This document shows positions 18,304 through 26,206 of a stretch of 50,547 nucleotides of DNA, in pieces. Position numbers and translations under genes: made by a program. Origin of the DNA: Novosphingobium sp. 32-60-15 (GTDB lineage Bacteria; Pseudomonadota; Alphaproteobacteria; Sphingomonadales; Sphingomonadaceae); the NCBI RefSeq assembly GCF_002280675.1, contig NZ_NCEN01000020.1, forward strand, positions 1 through 50,547, in the 5' to 3' direction. Position 1 is the stretch's first letter; each line of letters opens with the position of its first letter. Under the pieces are notes generated by a model that was not told the DNA's origin, searched no databases, and saw only the letters and a list, made by a program, of their open reading frames with translations.

Positions 18304-19200
18304 ATGACTGACATGCACACATCAAGCAAAGAAACGCCTGCCTGGACAACCAGTGGCTATCTTATGCTGGTTATCCTCATTGCCCTGTTCGTGCTGACGG
18401 CGGCGCGTTTCATGGGGATTGCAGCCGGGAATGTCTCCGATGGCGATATCCTGGGCTATCTGCTTGGCATGATTCTGGGGCCAATCGGTTTTATCCTGAT
18501 TGCCAAGGGTTTTTACATTATCCAGCCCAATCAGGCCGCCGCAATCACCATGTTCGGTTCCTATCGCGGCACGGATCGCAGCCACGGTTTGCGCTGGGTG
18601 TGGCCGTGGATGAGCAAGACCCGCATTTCGGTGCGCGCCAACAACGTCGTGTCCGAAAAGTTGAAGGTCAACGATCTGCGCGGCAATCCTATCGAGATTG
18701 CCTGCAACGTGGTGTGGCGCGTATCCGATACGGCGCAAGCACTGTACGATGTCGATGATTACAAGGCGTTTGTCTTCGTCCAGATCGAAAGCGCGGTGCG
18801 TTCCATCGGTTCGCGTTATCCCTATGACGACATTGAACACATGGAAGTGACGCTGCGTGGCAATCACGACCAGATCAACGCCGAATTGCGCACCGAACTT
18901 AATGCGCGGCTGGTGCTGGCAGGCATTACCGTGGACGAATGCGGGCTGACGCACCTTGCCTATGCCCCTGAAATTGCAGGTGCCATGTTGCGCCGCCAAC
19001 AGGCCGAAGCGGTCATTTCGGCACGGCGCAAACTGGTGGAAGGCGCGGTTTCGATGGTCGAACTGGCGTTGAACCAGTTGTCGGAAAAGGGCGTGGTAGA
19101 ATTGAACCCTACGCAGCGCGCCGTTCTGGTGTCGAACCTGATGGTCGTGCTGTGCGGGGAACGCGATGCGCAACCCACCCTGAACGCCGGATCGATTTGA
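18304..19200 (+). CDS. SPFH/Band 7 membrane protein
   Basis: A 298-aa protein with two N-terminal membrane segments (LMLVILIALFVLTAARFMGI and GYLLGMILGPIGFILIAKG), followed by an SPFH/prohibitin domain: IIQPNQAAAITMFGSYRGTD, then WRVSDTAQALYDVDDYKAFV and a helical tail (AGAMLRRQQAEAVISARRKL). Such proteins form large ring or cage assemblies at the inner membrane and scaffold proteases or lipid microdomains. No partner such as an NfeD protein is next to it. Start and promoter are discussed in the preceding entry. Confidence 0.9.
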   Translation: MTDMHTSSKETPAWTTSGYLMLVILIALFVLTAARFMGIAAGNVSDGDILGYLLGMILGPIGFILIAKGFYIIQPNQAAAITMFGSYRGTDRSHGLRWVWPWMSKTRISVRANNVVSEKLKVNDLRGNPIEIACNVVWRVSDTAQALYDVDDYKAFVFVQIESAVRSIGSRYPYDDIEHMEVTLRGNHDQINAELRTELNARLVLAGITVDECGLTHLAYAPEIAGAMLRRQQAEAVISARRKLVEGAVSMVELALNQLSEKGVVELNPTQRAVLVSNLMVVLCGERDAQPTLNAGSI

Positions 19201-19270
19201 TCAGCTACGGCAACTGCCTGTAAATCATTGCGCGCTATCTTCTGCGGCAGATAATCGGAGCGGATAGCGC

Positions 19271-20233
19271 ATGATGAACACCCCCAAAGCCTTTAAGCCT
19301 GCGCTTGCCGCCATCGGCATGATCGCCGCCATTCCTGCCTCGGCGCTATGGGCACAAGGCGCGCGCGCACCCTATACCGTGATCGAATCCGGGCGCAGCT
19401 TTGCCGCGCTGCAAGAAGCGGTGAACGCGATTGGTGAGGGTACGGGCACGATCCGTATCGAATCCGGCACTTATCGCGATTGCGCGGTTCAGGTGGCGGG
19501 CGATGTCGGGTTTGTGGCGCAAGTGGCCGGCCAGACGGTGTTCGATGGTGCGGCCTGCGAAGGCAAGGCCACCATCGTCGCGCGCGGTCGGTCCACCCGG
19601 GTTGAGGGATTGATCTTCCAGAACATCACCGTCCCCGATGCCAACGGCTCTGGCATCCGGTTGGAGCGCGGCAACCTGACCGTGCGCCAATCGTGGTTCC
19701 GCGATAGTGAACAGGGCATCCTGTCCGCCGATGATCCCACTGCTGCCGTCCTGATCGAAAAGTCCACGTTCTCGCGGTTGGGCCGCTGTGACCGCGGGTT
19801 GTCGTGTGCGCATTCGGTTTATTTCGGTGATTATGGCAGTGTCACGATACGCCGCAGCCGGTTTGAGGCGGGGCGCGGCGGCCACTATGTCAAAAGCCGT
19901 GCAGGCCGGATCGAAGTCACCGAATCAAGCTTTGACGATACAGCGGGTTCCACCACCAATTACATGATCGACGTGCCAGCAGGCGCGACAGGCCGCATTG
20001 CCGACAACGTGTTCGTGCAAGGGCGCGACAAGGAAAACTACAGTGCCTTCATCGCGGTGGCAGCAGAGGGCCGGGTGCACAGTTCGGCAGGCCTTTCCAT
20101 CGCCGGGAACAACGCACGCTTTGCACCGGGCATCAGCCGTTCGTCCGCATTCGTAGCCGATTGGTCTGGCGATCCTTTGGCCATCGGCGGCAATGCTCTG
20201 GGCAGCGGCCTTACGCGCTTCGACAAACGCTAA
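19271..20233 (+). CDS. secreted right-handed beta-helix protein
   Basis: A 320-aa protein with a signal peptide ending near ALWAQG (residue 29-30). Short repeated coils typical of right-handed parallel beta-helices follow, such as [51 protein letters not shown] and [13 protein letters not shown]. The fold is shared by pectate lyases, mannuronan epimerases and surface adhesins. I do not see a clear catalytic motif, so the activity is open. GGAG lies ten bases before the ATG. The stop overlaps the convergent ribA stop region by four bases. Confidence 0.82.
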   Translation: MMNTPKAFKPALAAIGMIAAIPASALWAQGARAPYTVIESGRSFAALQEAVNAIGEGTGTIRIESGTYRDCAVQVAGDVGFVAQVAGQTVFDGAACEGKATIVARGRSTRVEGLIFQNITVPDANGSGIRLERGNLTVRQSWFRDSEQGILSADDPTAAVLIEKSTFSRLGRCDRGLSCAHSVYFGDYGSVTIRRSRFEAGRGGHYVKSRAGRIEVTESSFDDTAGSTTNYMIDVPAGATGRIADNVFVQGRDKENYSAFIAVAAEGRVHSSAGLSIAGNNARFAPGISRSSAFVADWSGDPLAIGGNALGSGLTRFDKR

Positions 20234-21294
20234 CGCAGCAAGTGCCCGGTGCGGTCGCGCTTGGTATCGAGATAGCGCTGGTTGTGAGGGTTGGCGGGAA
20301 GCTGGTGCGCCACGCGTTCGGTCACCTCCACGCCCAGTTCCTGCAAGGTGGCCACCTTTTGCGGATTGTTGGTCAACAGGCGCAGGCGGTTCACGCCGAG
20401 CAAGTCCAGCATCCGCGCCGCCACCGGAAAATCGCGCGCTTCGCTGGGCAGGCCAAGCCGTTCGTTGGCATCGACCGTATCAAAGCCCTGATCCTGCAAT
20501 TCATAGGCGCGCAGCTTGTTCACAAGGCCGATCCCGCGGCCTTCCTGCCGCAAGTACAAGAGGACGCCCCAGCCGCCTGCATTGGCCTCCTGCGCCATCT
20601 GGGATAGCGCTGCGTCAAGCTGCGGGCCACAATCGCATTTGAGGCTGCCCAGCACGTCACCGGTCAGGCATTCGCTGTGGAGACGTACCAGCGGATCACG
20701 CTCGCTGGTTTGCGTGCCGATGACAAGCGCGACGTGTTCGCGCAGATCGTCACGCGCGCGGAAGGCGACTATTTCGGCATGTTCGCAAGCATGGACAGGC
20801 AAGCGGGCGCGTGCCTGGATGGTCAGGTTCAGTGGATCTTTGAACTGCGCCAGATCAGCGGCAGACACTTCGGCGGCGGTTTCAATGCCGGTCGAGACCA
20901 TGAACGCGGGCAGGATACCTGCCAACCGCGCCAGTTCCATCGCCGCAGTGGCCGCTTCAACCGGTTCGATCGGGTCGGCTTTGAAGGGCCCGCGCATGGG
21001 GCTGCCAAGGTCTTGGGCGGGATCGGCAAGGTTACGCGCGGCAGAGAGGCTGAACGGCTCGGCCCCGCGAATCAGCACGGGTGCTTCCGGCACGGCGGCA
21101 TCGCGCTGGTTCGCCAGCTTCAGCGTGGCGGCACGGGCGTCGGATATCAGCAGGCGCGCTGCGTAAATACCGGGTTGCACGAATGCGGTTTCGGCAGGCA
21201 GCAGATCAAGTTCGCCGTCCTTGCCGGTGACGCGGATCGCCCAGCCATGGCGCAGGGCGTCAAGCGCCAAAGCGACGTTGCGCGACCGGCTCAA
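20230..21294 (-). CDS. ribA: GTP cyclohydrolase II with degenerate RibB-like N-terminal domain
   Basis: The C-terminal half is a clear GTP cyclohydrolase II, the first enzyme of riboflavin synthesis. Zinc ligands are C209, C220 and C222 in [15 protein letters not shown], and the active-site stretch [20 protein letters not shown] begins at 249. Residues 1-160 resemble 3,4-dihydroxy-2-butanone-4-phosphate synthase, but the catalytic acidic loop is replaced by GKDGELDLL, and RTGHTEA by PIEPVEA. A separate ribB is therefore expected elsewhere. The start is taken as TTG at 21294 overlapping the xth stop (TTGA). This gives 354 aa; longer in-frame versions would run through the xth gene. Confidence 0.9.
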   Translation of the reverse strand: MSRSRNVALALDALRHGWAIRVTGKDGELDLLPAETAFVQPGIYAARLLISDARAATLKLANQRDAAVPEAPVLIRGAEPFSLSAARNLADPAQDLGSPMRGPFKADPIEPVEAATAAMELARLAGILPAFMVSTGIETAAEVSAADLAQFKDPLNLTIQARARLPVHACEHAEIVAFRARDDLREHVALVIGTQTSERDPLVRLHSECLTGDVLGSLKCDCGPQLDAALSQMAQEANAGGWGVLLYLRQEGRGIGLVNKLRAYELQDQGFDTVDANERLGLPSEARDFPVAARMLDLLGVNRLRLLTNNPQKVATLQELGVEVTERVAHQLPANPHNQRYLDTKRDRTGHLLR

Positions 21295-22082
21295 AGGTCG
21301 ATCTCGGTGATCAGCGGGATATGGTCCGAAGGCTGCTCCCATTTGCGCGTTTCCTCGACAAACCGGTGTCCGCGCGTTTGCGCTGCCGCTTCTGGCGAGG
21401 CCCACATGTGATCCAGCCGCCGCCCTTGGTCCTTCGCGCGCCAATAGGAGCGGTACGACCACCACGAATAATTGCGTTCCGGCGCGGGGATATGCTTGCG
21501 GCCAAGGTCCACCCAGCCATGCGCATCGGCAAAGCGTTGCAGCGTTTCAACCTCAAGCGGGGTGTGGCTGACGACTTTGAGCAGCGCCTTGTGATTGTAA
21601 ACGTCGCATTCCAGCGGCGCGATGTTGAAATCGCCGACGATCAGCGTGGGGCGCTCGATCTTCTCGGCCCAGCGCGTCATGCGTTCAAGGAAATCCAGCT
21701 TCTGGCCGAACTTGGCGTTCACGTCGCGGTCGGCGACATCGCCGCCTGCGGGGATATAGACGTTCTCGACGATCAGCCCCTTACCCGGTCCAGTCAACTC
21801 AACGCCAATATGCCGTGCCTCGCCATTGTCTTGCCAGTCATGCTTGCTAAAATCGCGAAACGGTATGCGGCTGACCGTGGCCACGCCGTGATAGCCCTTC
21901 TGCCCATGCACTGCGCGGTGGGTATAGCCCAGCTTTTCAAACACTTCGTGCGGAAACAGGTTCTCCGGCGTCTTGATCTCCTGCAAGCACAGCACATCAG
22001 GCGCTTCCTGCAAAAGAAAGCGTTCGACCTGATCGGCGCGCAAGCGGACCGAATTGATGTTCCAAGTGGCAATAGAGATCAT
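21291..22082 (-). CDS. xth: exodeoxyribonuclease III
   Basis: A 263-aa AP endonuclease/3'-5' exonuclease of base-excision repair. The signature blocks are [11 protein letters not shown] at the start, VLCLQEIKT with the metal-binding Glu, [15 protein letters not shown] with Asp and Asn of the active site, DHMWAS, and the catalytic His in [11 protein letters not shown] near the C-terminus. Length is normal. The stop overlaps the probable TTG start of ribA, which suggests coupled translation. Confidence 0.95.
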   Translation of the reverse strand: MISIATWNINSVRLRADQVERFLLQEAPDVLCLQEIKTPENLFPHEVFEKLGYTHRAVHGQKGYHGVATVSRIPFRDFSKHDWQDNGEARHIGVELTGPGKGLIVENVYIPAGGDVADRDVNAKFGQKLDFLERMTRWAEKIERPTLIVGDFNIAPLECDVYNHKALLKVVSHTPLEVETLQRFADAHGWVDLGRKHIPAPERNYSWWSYRSYWRAKDQGRRLDHMWASPEAAAQTRGHRFVEETRKWEQPSDHIPLITEIDL

Positions 22083-22154
22083 GCCAAGGGCTTTAGGGTT
22101 GCGGGTGGGCGATTGCTAGATGGGATATAGGGGTGACGAATGCCCAGAACATGA

Positions 22155-22187
22155 AAACCCCCGGACCGGGGGCATTGGTCCGAGGGT
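22155..22187 (-). terminator. Rho-independent terminator on the minus strand
   Basis: Read on the minus strand, CCCTCGGACC pairs with GGTCCGGGGG (10 pairs, one G-U) around AATGCCCCC and is followed by TTTTC. A competing smaller hairpin, CCCCCG/CGGGGG, shares the right arm. The terminator lies 76 bases upstream of xth and 304 bases after the LolA-type gene. It therefore ends either that transcript or a short independent RNA. Confidence 0.7.
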
Positions 22188-22253
22188 TCCATTTGCGTTC
22201 GTCACGCTGACTTGGCGGTTTATTGGAGACCGGCAACAGGGGGGAAACCTGTC

Positions 22254-22340
22254 TCAACCGCTGCGTCGAGATTTGTAATAGGCCTCTGTCGCTTGCCCTT
22301 GGATGAACAAGGCTGACAGGCTTGTCGCAAGTTGTCGCAT
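22254..22340 (-). other. candidate 28-codon small ORF or ncRNA region
   Basis: The 408-base gap between xth and the LolA-type gene holds a minus-strand reading frame for MRQLATSLSALFIQGQATEA plus YYKSRRSG. It is amphipathic and basic at the end, but has no convincing ribosome site. Just after its stop is a bulged hairpin, GAGACAGG...CCTG...GGTCTC (22226-22255), followed about 40 bases later by a strong terminator. The layout would suit a short regulatory RNA or micro-protein gene. The part from 22341 to 22437 shows nothing that I can identify. Confidence 0.25.
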
Positions 22341-22437
22341 CAAAGGCACGCTTGGCGGGTGAGGCGAGGCGGACGGGCGACGGGTTGTGACGGGGCTGAT
22401 AGGTGCTCGAATCACGTTGGCTGCGTCACTCGCCATA

Positions 22438-22466
22438 CGTCGTCCCGGCTCAAGCCCGGGGTGACG
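22438..22466. repeat. GTCCCGGC-type palindrome
   Basis: CGTCGTCCCGGC-TCAA-GCCCGGGGTGACG is an inverted repeat (CGTC...GACG outside, CCCGG...CCGGG inside) of the same dispersed family as the copies at 13666 and 44545. It lies 24 bases after the stop of the LolA-type gene and could act as its terminator or 3' stabiliser. Confidence 0.65.
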
Positions 22467-22490
22467 GCAAAAATAAATAGGTACGGCGAT

Positions 22491-23150
22491 TCAGCGTGTG
22501 GTCGGGCGGCGCGGGTCGGTCCAGTTGAAGGTCTTGTCGTCCACCGCGATGCCGTACTGGTGGCCAGACAGGCGGATCGTCGTGCGTTTGTTCTGCGAAT
22601 CGAGCGCGACCCACGAATCGAGTTGCAATCCGCCCGGAGCTGCAGCGCTGCGCACGAAGATCATCGTGATCGTGCCATATTCGGGATGCTTGGGATCGCG
22701 CACTTGCAGGCTGATCACGCCGGGATCACCGGTGGGAAGCAATTTGGCAAAACGCGCAACGTCTTTGCTGGGGTTCAACAAAGCACCCAGCGGGCTGTTG
22801 CCGATGGGCCAGCGTTGCACCTGGCGGACCTGATAATCGACCATGGTCAGCGCTTTGCCATCGCCCACGATCAGCAGGGGCACGCCCTTTTGGTACTGGA
22901 AGCGGATCTTGCCCGGGCGCTTCATCGTCAAGGCGCCAGAGGTGTTCTGGCCCGACCGGTCGGTCTGGACGAAGTTGGCTTTCAGCGTGGAAATGCCGCG
23001 CAAAGCGGCCACCGCACGGTCAATTTCAGGGGAGGTCGCTTGTGCCGATACAGCCCCAGGCGCAATGACAGCGCCCGCTGTGCCGAGGACAAGCAAAAGG
23101 GCCACCAAAGGGCGGCCCATTTTGCGGAATGTGGTCAAAATCATGTTCAT
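22491..23150 (-). CDS. LolA-family outer-membrane lipoprotein carrier
   Basis: A 219-aa periplasmic protein. A signal peptide (MGRPLVALLLVLGTAGAVIA, cleavage probably after VSAQA) precedes a LolA-type half-barrel: LRGISTLKANFVQTDRSGQ, SGALTMKRPGKIRFQYQKG, then KALTMVDYQVRQVQRWPIG. Members carry lipoproteins across the periplasm or act in related lipid handling. The C-terminal half is more divergent than classical LolA, so an equivalent role is probable but not certain. The ATG at 23150 is chosen because AAGGA precedes it and the signal peptide starts there. Confidence 0.85.
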   Translation of the reverse strand: MNMILTTFRKMGRPLVALLLVLGTAGAVIAPGAVSAQATSPEIDRAVAALRGISTLKANFVQTDRSGQNTSGALTMKRPGKIRFQYQKGVPLLIVGDGKALTMVDYQVRQVQRWPIGNSPLGALLNPSKDVARFAKLLPTGDPGVISLQVRDPKHPEYGTITMIFVRSAAAPGGLQLDSWVALDSQNKRTTIRLSGHQYGIAVDDKTFNWTDPRRPTTR

Positions 23151-23245
23151 CGCCGTTCCTTGCAGTGTCGGCGTTGAACTCGCCGTGAACCGCCGGGTTC
23201 CTGAATGGAATGGCGGTTCAGACGGGAAAGGGCGCAAAAGCGCGC

Positions 23246-23413
23246 TTACTTGATCTTGGCTTCCTTGAACTCGACATGCTTGCGCACGACGGGATCGTAT
23301 TTGCGGAAGGTCATCTTCTCGGTCGTGTTCCGGGGATTCTTCTTGGTTACGTAGAAGAAGCCGGTGTCTGCGGTCGAGACCAGACGGATCTTGACGGTGG
23401 TTGGCTTTGCCAT
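23246..23413 (-). CDS. rpmG: 50S ribosomal protein L33
   Basis: A 55-aa protein beginning [20 protein letters not shown], continuing [20 protein letters not shown] and ending [14 protein letters not shown]. This is the standard L33 sequence of alphaproteobacteria, of the type without the zinc-binding Cys pairs. AGGATAGAGCA precedes the ATG. A GC-rich hairpin, GGCGGCG/CGCCGCC at 23457-23478, lies about 45 bases upstream and could be part of its leader. Confidence 0.97.
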   Translation of the reverse strand: MAKPTTVKIRLVSTADTGFFYVTKKNPRNTTEKMTFRKYDPVVRKHVEFKEAKIK

Positions 23414-23574
23414 TGCTCTATCCTGAACTTTTCGCGCGCGATTCTGAAACGAATGTGGCGGCGCGTCGCCACGCCGCCGTCATGTGGGCGGGCAGTTGGT
23501 GTAGAATCAGGGCAAAGTCAAGCGCGCAGTCATGCAAAGCGTCATTTGCCCGCACCGGTTTTGCATGATATTGG

Positions 23575-24528
23575 TTGCATTGGAAACCATATCAAGCGAA
23601 CGCGCCTGTGCCCTTCGATTACACCTGCCTGCCCAAAATGCCCGATGGCGTTTATACTGCACCGTTGCGCCGTCCCGATCATGTTGGCGAGGATTGGCTT
23701 GAGCCTGCGCAGACCCGCTATAACGGCGAAGAGCATGCGATCTGGGATGCGCTGTATGCGCGCCAACTGGACGTGTTGCCGGGAAGGGCCTGCACCGCCT
23801 TTCTGCAAGGGCTGGAGCGGCTTGATCTGGGGCGGGGCGGGGTGCCCGACTTTGCGCAGCTATCGTCTGCGCTGGACGCGCTGACAGGCTGGAGCGTGGT
23901 GCCGGTGCCGATGCTGATTCCGGATCACGTATTTTTCTGGCACCTTGCCAACCGCCGGTTCCCTGCGGGCAATTTCATCCGCACGCGTGACAGCTTTGAT
24001 TATGTGCAAGAACCCGATGTGTTCCATGATGTGTTCGGCCACGTGCCAATGTTGACGGACCCGACATATGCCGATTACATGCAGGAATATGGCCGCGCCG
24101 GATGGAAGGCGATGCATCACAACCGGTTAAAGGCGCTGGGCGCGCTTTACTGGTACACGGTGGAGTTCGGGCTGGTGCAGGAGGCGGGCGGATTGCGCGC
24201 TTATGGTGCGGGTATCCTGTCCGGCCCGCGTGAGGCGGTGTTTGCGCTGGAGGCCGGGTCGCCCAACCGGATCATGCTCAATGTCGATCGGGTGATGCGG
24301 ACCGATTACGTGATCGATGATCTGCAACCGACTTACTTCGTGATCGAAAGTTTCTCTGACCTTTACCACCAGACCGTAGAGCGCGATTTTGACCGGCTTT
24401 ATAGAGCGCTGGGGCCGGGGTTCACTTATGCCAATACGGCGGTCATTGATGTGGATGATGCCCTGCATTGCGGGACGCTGGAATACCATCTGCGCGGCGG
24501 GCGAGGATCGCAGGCAGAGCCGGTATAG
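23575..24528 (+). CDS. phhA: phenylalanine 4-monooxygenase
   Basis: A tetrahydrobiopterin- and iron-dependent hydroxylase that turns phenylalanine into tyrosine. Iron ligands are visible as His151 and His156 in DVFHDVFGHVPML and Glu197 in YWYTVEFGL (numbered from the TTG at 23575). ANRRFPAGNFIR is conserved in bacterial enzymes. It is longer than many bacterial forms and has no ACT regulatory domain. The start is uncertain: TTG 23575 has no clear ribosome site, and a GTG at 23608 (VPFDYTCLPKM) is a good alternative. No pterin-recycling dehydratase gene (phhB) is adjacent. A terminator follows. Confidence 0.94.
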   Translation: MHWKPYQANAPVPFDYTCLPKMPDGVYTAPLRRPDHVGEDWLEPAQTRYNGEEHAIWDALYARQLDVLPGRACTAFLQGLERLDLGRGGVPDFAQLSSALDALTGWSVVPVPMLIPDHVFFWHLANRRFPAGNFIRTRDSFDYVQEPDVFHDVFGHVPMLTDPTYADYMQEYGRAGWKAMHHNRLKALGALYWYTVEFGLVQEAGGLRAYGAGILSGPREAVFALEAGSPNRIMLNVDRVMRTDYVIDDLQPTYFVIESFSDLYHQTVERDFDRLYRALGPGFTYANTAVIDVDDALHCGTLEYHLRGGRGSQAEPV

Positions 24529-24532
24529 ACGC

Positions 24533-24570
24533 AAAAAACCCGGCACCGCGCGGGGGCGGGCCGGGTTTTT
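24533..24570. terminator. bidirectional terminator after phhA
   Basis: AACCCGGC at 24537-24544 pairs with GCCGGGTT at 24560-24567, with AAAAAA before and TTTTT after. It can stop transcripts from both sides, namely phhA and the convergent lipoprotein gene. Confidence 0.85.
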
Positions 24571-24626
24571 CGGTTGATGGATCGTAGCGGTTGCCCGTTC
24601 GGTCCCAACCGGATTTCGTCAGGCGA

Positions 24627-24902
24627 TTAGCCCGGGATCTTGTCGGCTTTGTCTTCCATGGCGTCGGCCTTGGCTTCACCGGCATCACGCACGGCTTCAG
24701 CCTTGTTTTCCATGGCGTCTTCTGAAGCGCCGCCCATCATGTCGGCCCGGTCTTCCATCGCATCAGCAGTGGCTTCGGCCGATGCGCGCACTTCGCCTGC
24801 CTGATCTTCAGCAGCGTTTTCTTTGGCGCTATCGCATGCGGAAAGGCCAAGGCCCATTGCAACGACCGAAGCCATCATCGCGCTTTTGAATATAGGATTC
24901 AT
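24627..24902 (-). CDS. small acidic repeat lipoprotein
   Basis: A 91-aa lipoprotein with signal MNPIFKSAMMASVVAMGLGL and lipobox SAC (Cys23). The mature part is helical and highly charged with a recurring 10-12 residue unit around ADAMEDRAD, EDAMENKAEAVRDAG and EAKADAMEDKADKIPG. This arrangement would form a long amphipathic or coiled-coil helix. AAGGGG lies eight bases before the ATG. It lies next to a GlsB-family stress protein, so an envelope-stress role is plausible, but it is only an inference. Confidence 0.72.
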   Translation of the reverse strand: MNPIFKSAMMASVVAMGLGLSACDSAKENAAEDQAGEVRASAEATADAMEDRADMMGGASEDAMENKAEAVRDAGEAKADAMEDKADKIPG

Positions 24903-24938
24903 GGTAGTCCCCTTCTTGATAATTTGTTTTGGCGTGGT

Positions 24939-24964
24939 GAGGGCGACCCTTGCGGACCGCCCTC
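24939..24964 (-). terminator. hairpin between GlsB-like and lipoprotein genes
   Basis: GAGGGCG at 24939-24945 and CGCCCTC at 24958-24964 form a perfect 7-base stem about 30 bases after the GlsB-like stop. No T-run follows, so it could equally be a message-stabilising or processing structure. Confidence 0.4.
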
Positions 24965-24994
24965 AATGTAAGTTTGAAGCAATGTCAGCCGGAA

Positions 24995-25261
24995 TTAACG
25001 GACCGACCCGCGACGAACCAGGTTGACGATCGCAAGCAGGATCAGCGCGCCCAGGAATGACACGATCAGCGTCGGCGCAGAGATGCCGTTGGTGATGCTG
25101 CCGCCGCCTACGAGAGGTGCCAGCAGGAAACCGCCGAGCATGGCGCCGACGATGCCGACCACGATATTAAGGAAAATGCCCTGCTGGCCATCTGTGCGCA
25201 TTACGATGCTTGCGAGCCAGCCGAGAATGCCGCCTACGATGAGAAGAATAATTAGGCTCAT
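24995..25261 (-). CDS. GlsB/YeaQ/YmgE-family membrane protein
   Basis: An 88-aa inner-membrane protein with three hydrophobic segments: LIILLIVGGILGWLASIVM, IFLNIVVGIVGAMLGGFLLA and LIVSFLGALILLAIVNLVRR. The glycine-rich GxLGWLAS and NIVVGIVGAMLGG patterns are diagnostic for the family formerly called transglycosylase-associated proteins, many of which are induced by stress. The biochemical role is unknown. AAGGGG lies eight bases before the ATG at 25261, preferred over a start 63 bases upstream. Confidence 0.88.
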   Translation of the reverse strand: MSLIILLIVGGILGWLASIVMRTDGQQGIFLNIVVGIVGAMLGGFLLAPLVGGGSITNGISAPTLIVSFLGALILLAIVNLVRRGSVR

Positions 25262-25366
25262 TTGGATAACCCCTTGAAGTACTGTCTGTCTGGTCAATCC
25301 CGGACACGGCACTTTGTTCCGCAAAAGCGGTGGGGCGTTTTTCAGATTCTGGAATTCAGGGCGGAA

Positions 25367-26179
25367 TTACCGAAGCGAAAGCCAGATGATCGCGGCGGCT
25401 CCGGCGACAATCCGGTACCATGCAAAGGGCTTGAAACCTGAACGGCTGACGTAAGCGACGAACAAGCGGATCACCGCCAGTGCCACAACGAACGACACGA
25501 CAAACCCGACCGCGATTTCGCTCCAGCCAACGCCCAGCGTGCCGGCCATCACAGCCTCGCGGTTGTCGATCAGTTCCAGCGTGGTTGCGCCCAGCATTGT
25601 CGGAATGGCCAGAAAGAAGCTGAATTCAGCCGCCGTCCGCCGTTCAATCCCCATCGCCAGTGCGCCCATGATGGTTGCGCCCGAACGGCTGACGCCGGGG
25701 ATCATCGAAATGCATTGGGCAAGGCCAACGCCGAGCGCCTGTCGCAAAGGCAATTGTCCGATGCCGGTCAGTTCGCCTGTTTTTGCATGCTTTTCAATCA
25801 CGAGGATCGCCACGCCGCCGATGACCAGCGCCCAGCACACGATCATCGGGCTGCCAAGCATCATGTCGATCTGGTCTTTGAGCAAAAGCCCAAGGATTGC
25901 CGAAGGGATGAATGCGGCCAGCAAGTTGCGCAGGAAGCGCAAGCTGATCGGTTCAAGCCGCAGCAGCCCCATGCCCACGGCCCAGAACGTGCGCCAGTAT
26001 TGCACGACGACCGCAAGGATCGCGCCCAGCTGGATCACCACATTGAACATGGCCCACTGGTGCGGGTCATAGCCGAAAAGTTCGGTCGCCAGAATCAGGT
26101 GGCCGGTCGATGACACCGGCAGAAATTCGGTAAGCCCCTCGACAATGCCGAGCAGAATGGCGGTGACGATCGTATCCAT
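25367..26179 (-). CDS. uppP: undecaprenyl-diphosphatase
   Basis: A 270-aa inner-membrane enzyme (UppP/BacA) that removes a phosphate from undecaprenyl diphosphate so that the lipid carrier of peptidoglycan and other cell-surface glycans can be reused. The two active-site signatures are visible: EGLTEFLPVSSTGHLIL at about 14-30 and PGVSRSGATIMG in the middle. About eight membrane segments are present. It follows an ABC exporter gene by 27 bases on the same strand, so the two are probably co-transcribed. Confidence 0.96.
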   Translation of the reverse strand: MDTIVTAILLGIVEGLTEFLPVSSTGHLILATELFGYDPHQWAMFNVVIQLGAILAVVVQYWRTFWAVGMGLLRLEPISLRFLRNLLAAFIPSAILGLLLKDQIDMMLGSPMIVCWALVIGGVAILVIEKHAKTGELTGIGQLPLRQALGVGLAQCISMIPGVSRSGATIMGALAMGIERRTAAEFSFFLAIPTMLGATTLELIDNREAVMAGTLGVGWSEIAVGFVVSFVVALAVIRLFVAYVSRSGFKPFAWYRIVAGAAAIIWLSLR

Positions 26180-26206
26180 GGGCTTCCCTGTTCCGGCAGG
26201 CTGGCC

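Noticed and set aside
21295..21465. Longer RibA starting inside xth
   Set aside because: The extra 57 residues are a shadow of the xth frame with no domain resemblance. The TTG at 21294 overlaps the xth stop and begins where the RibB-like domain begins.
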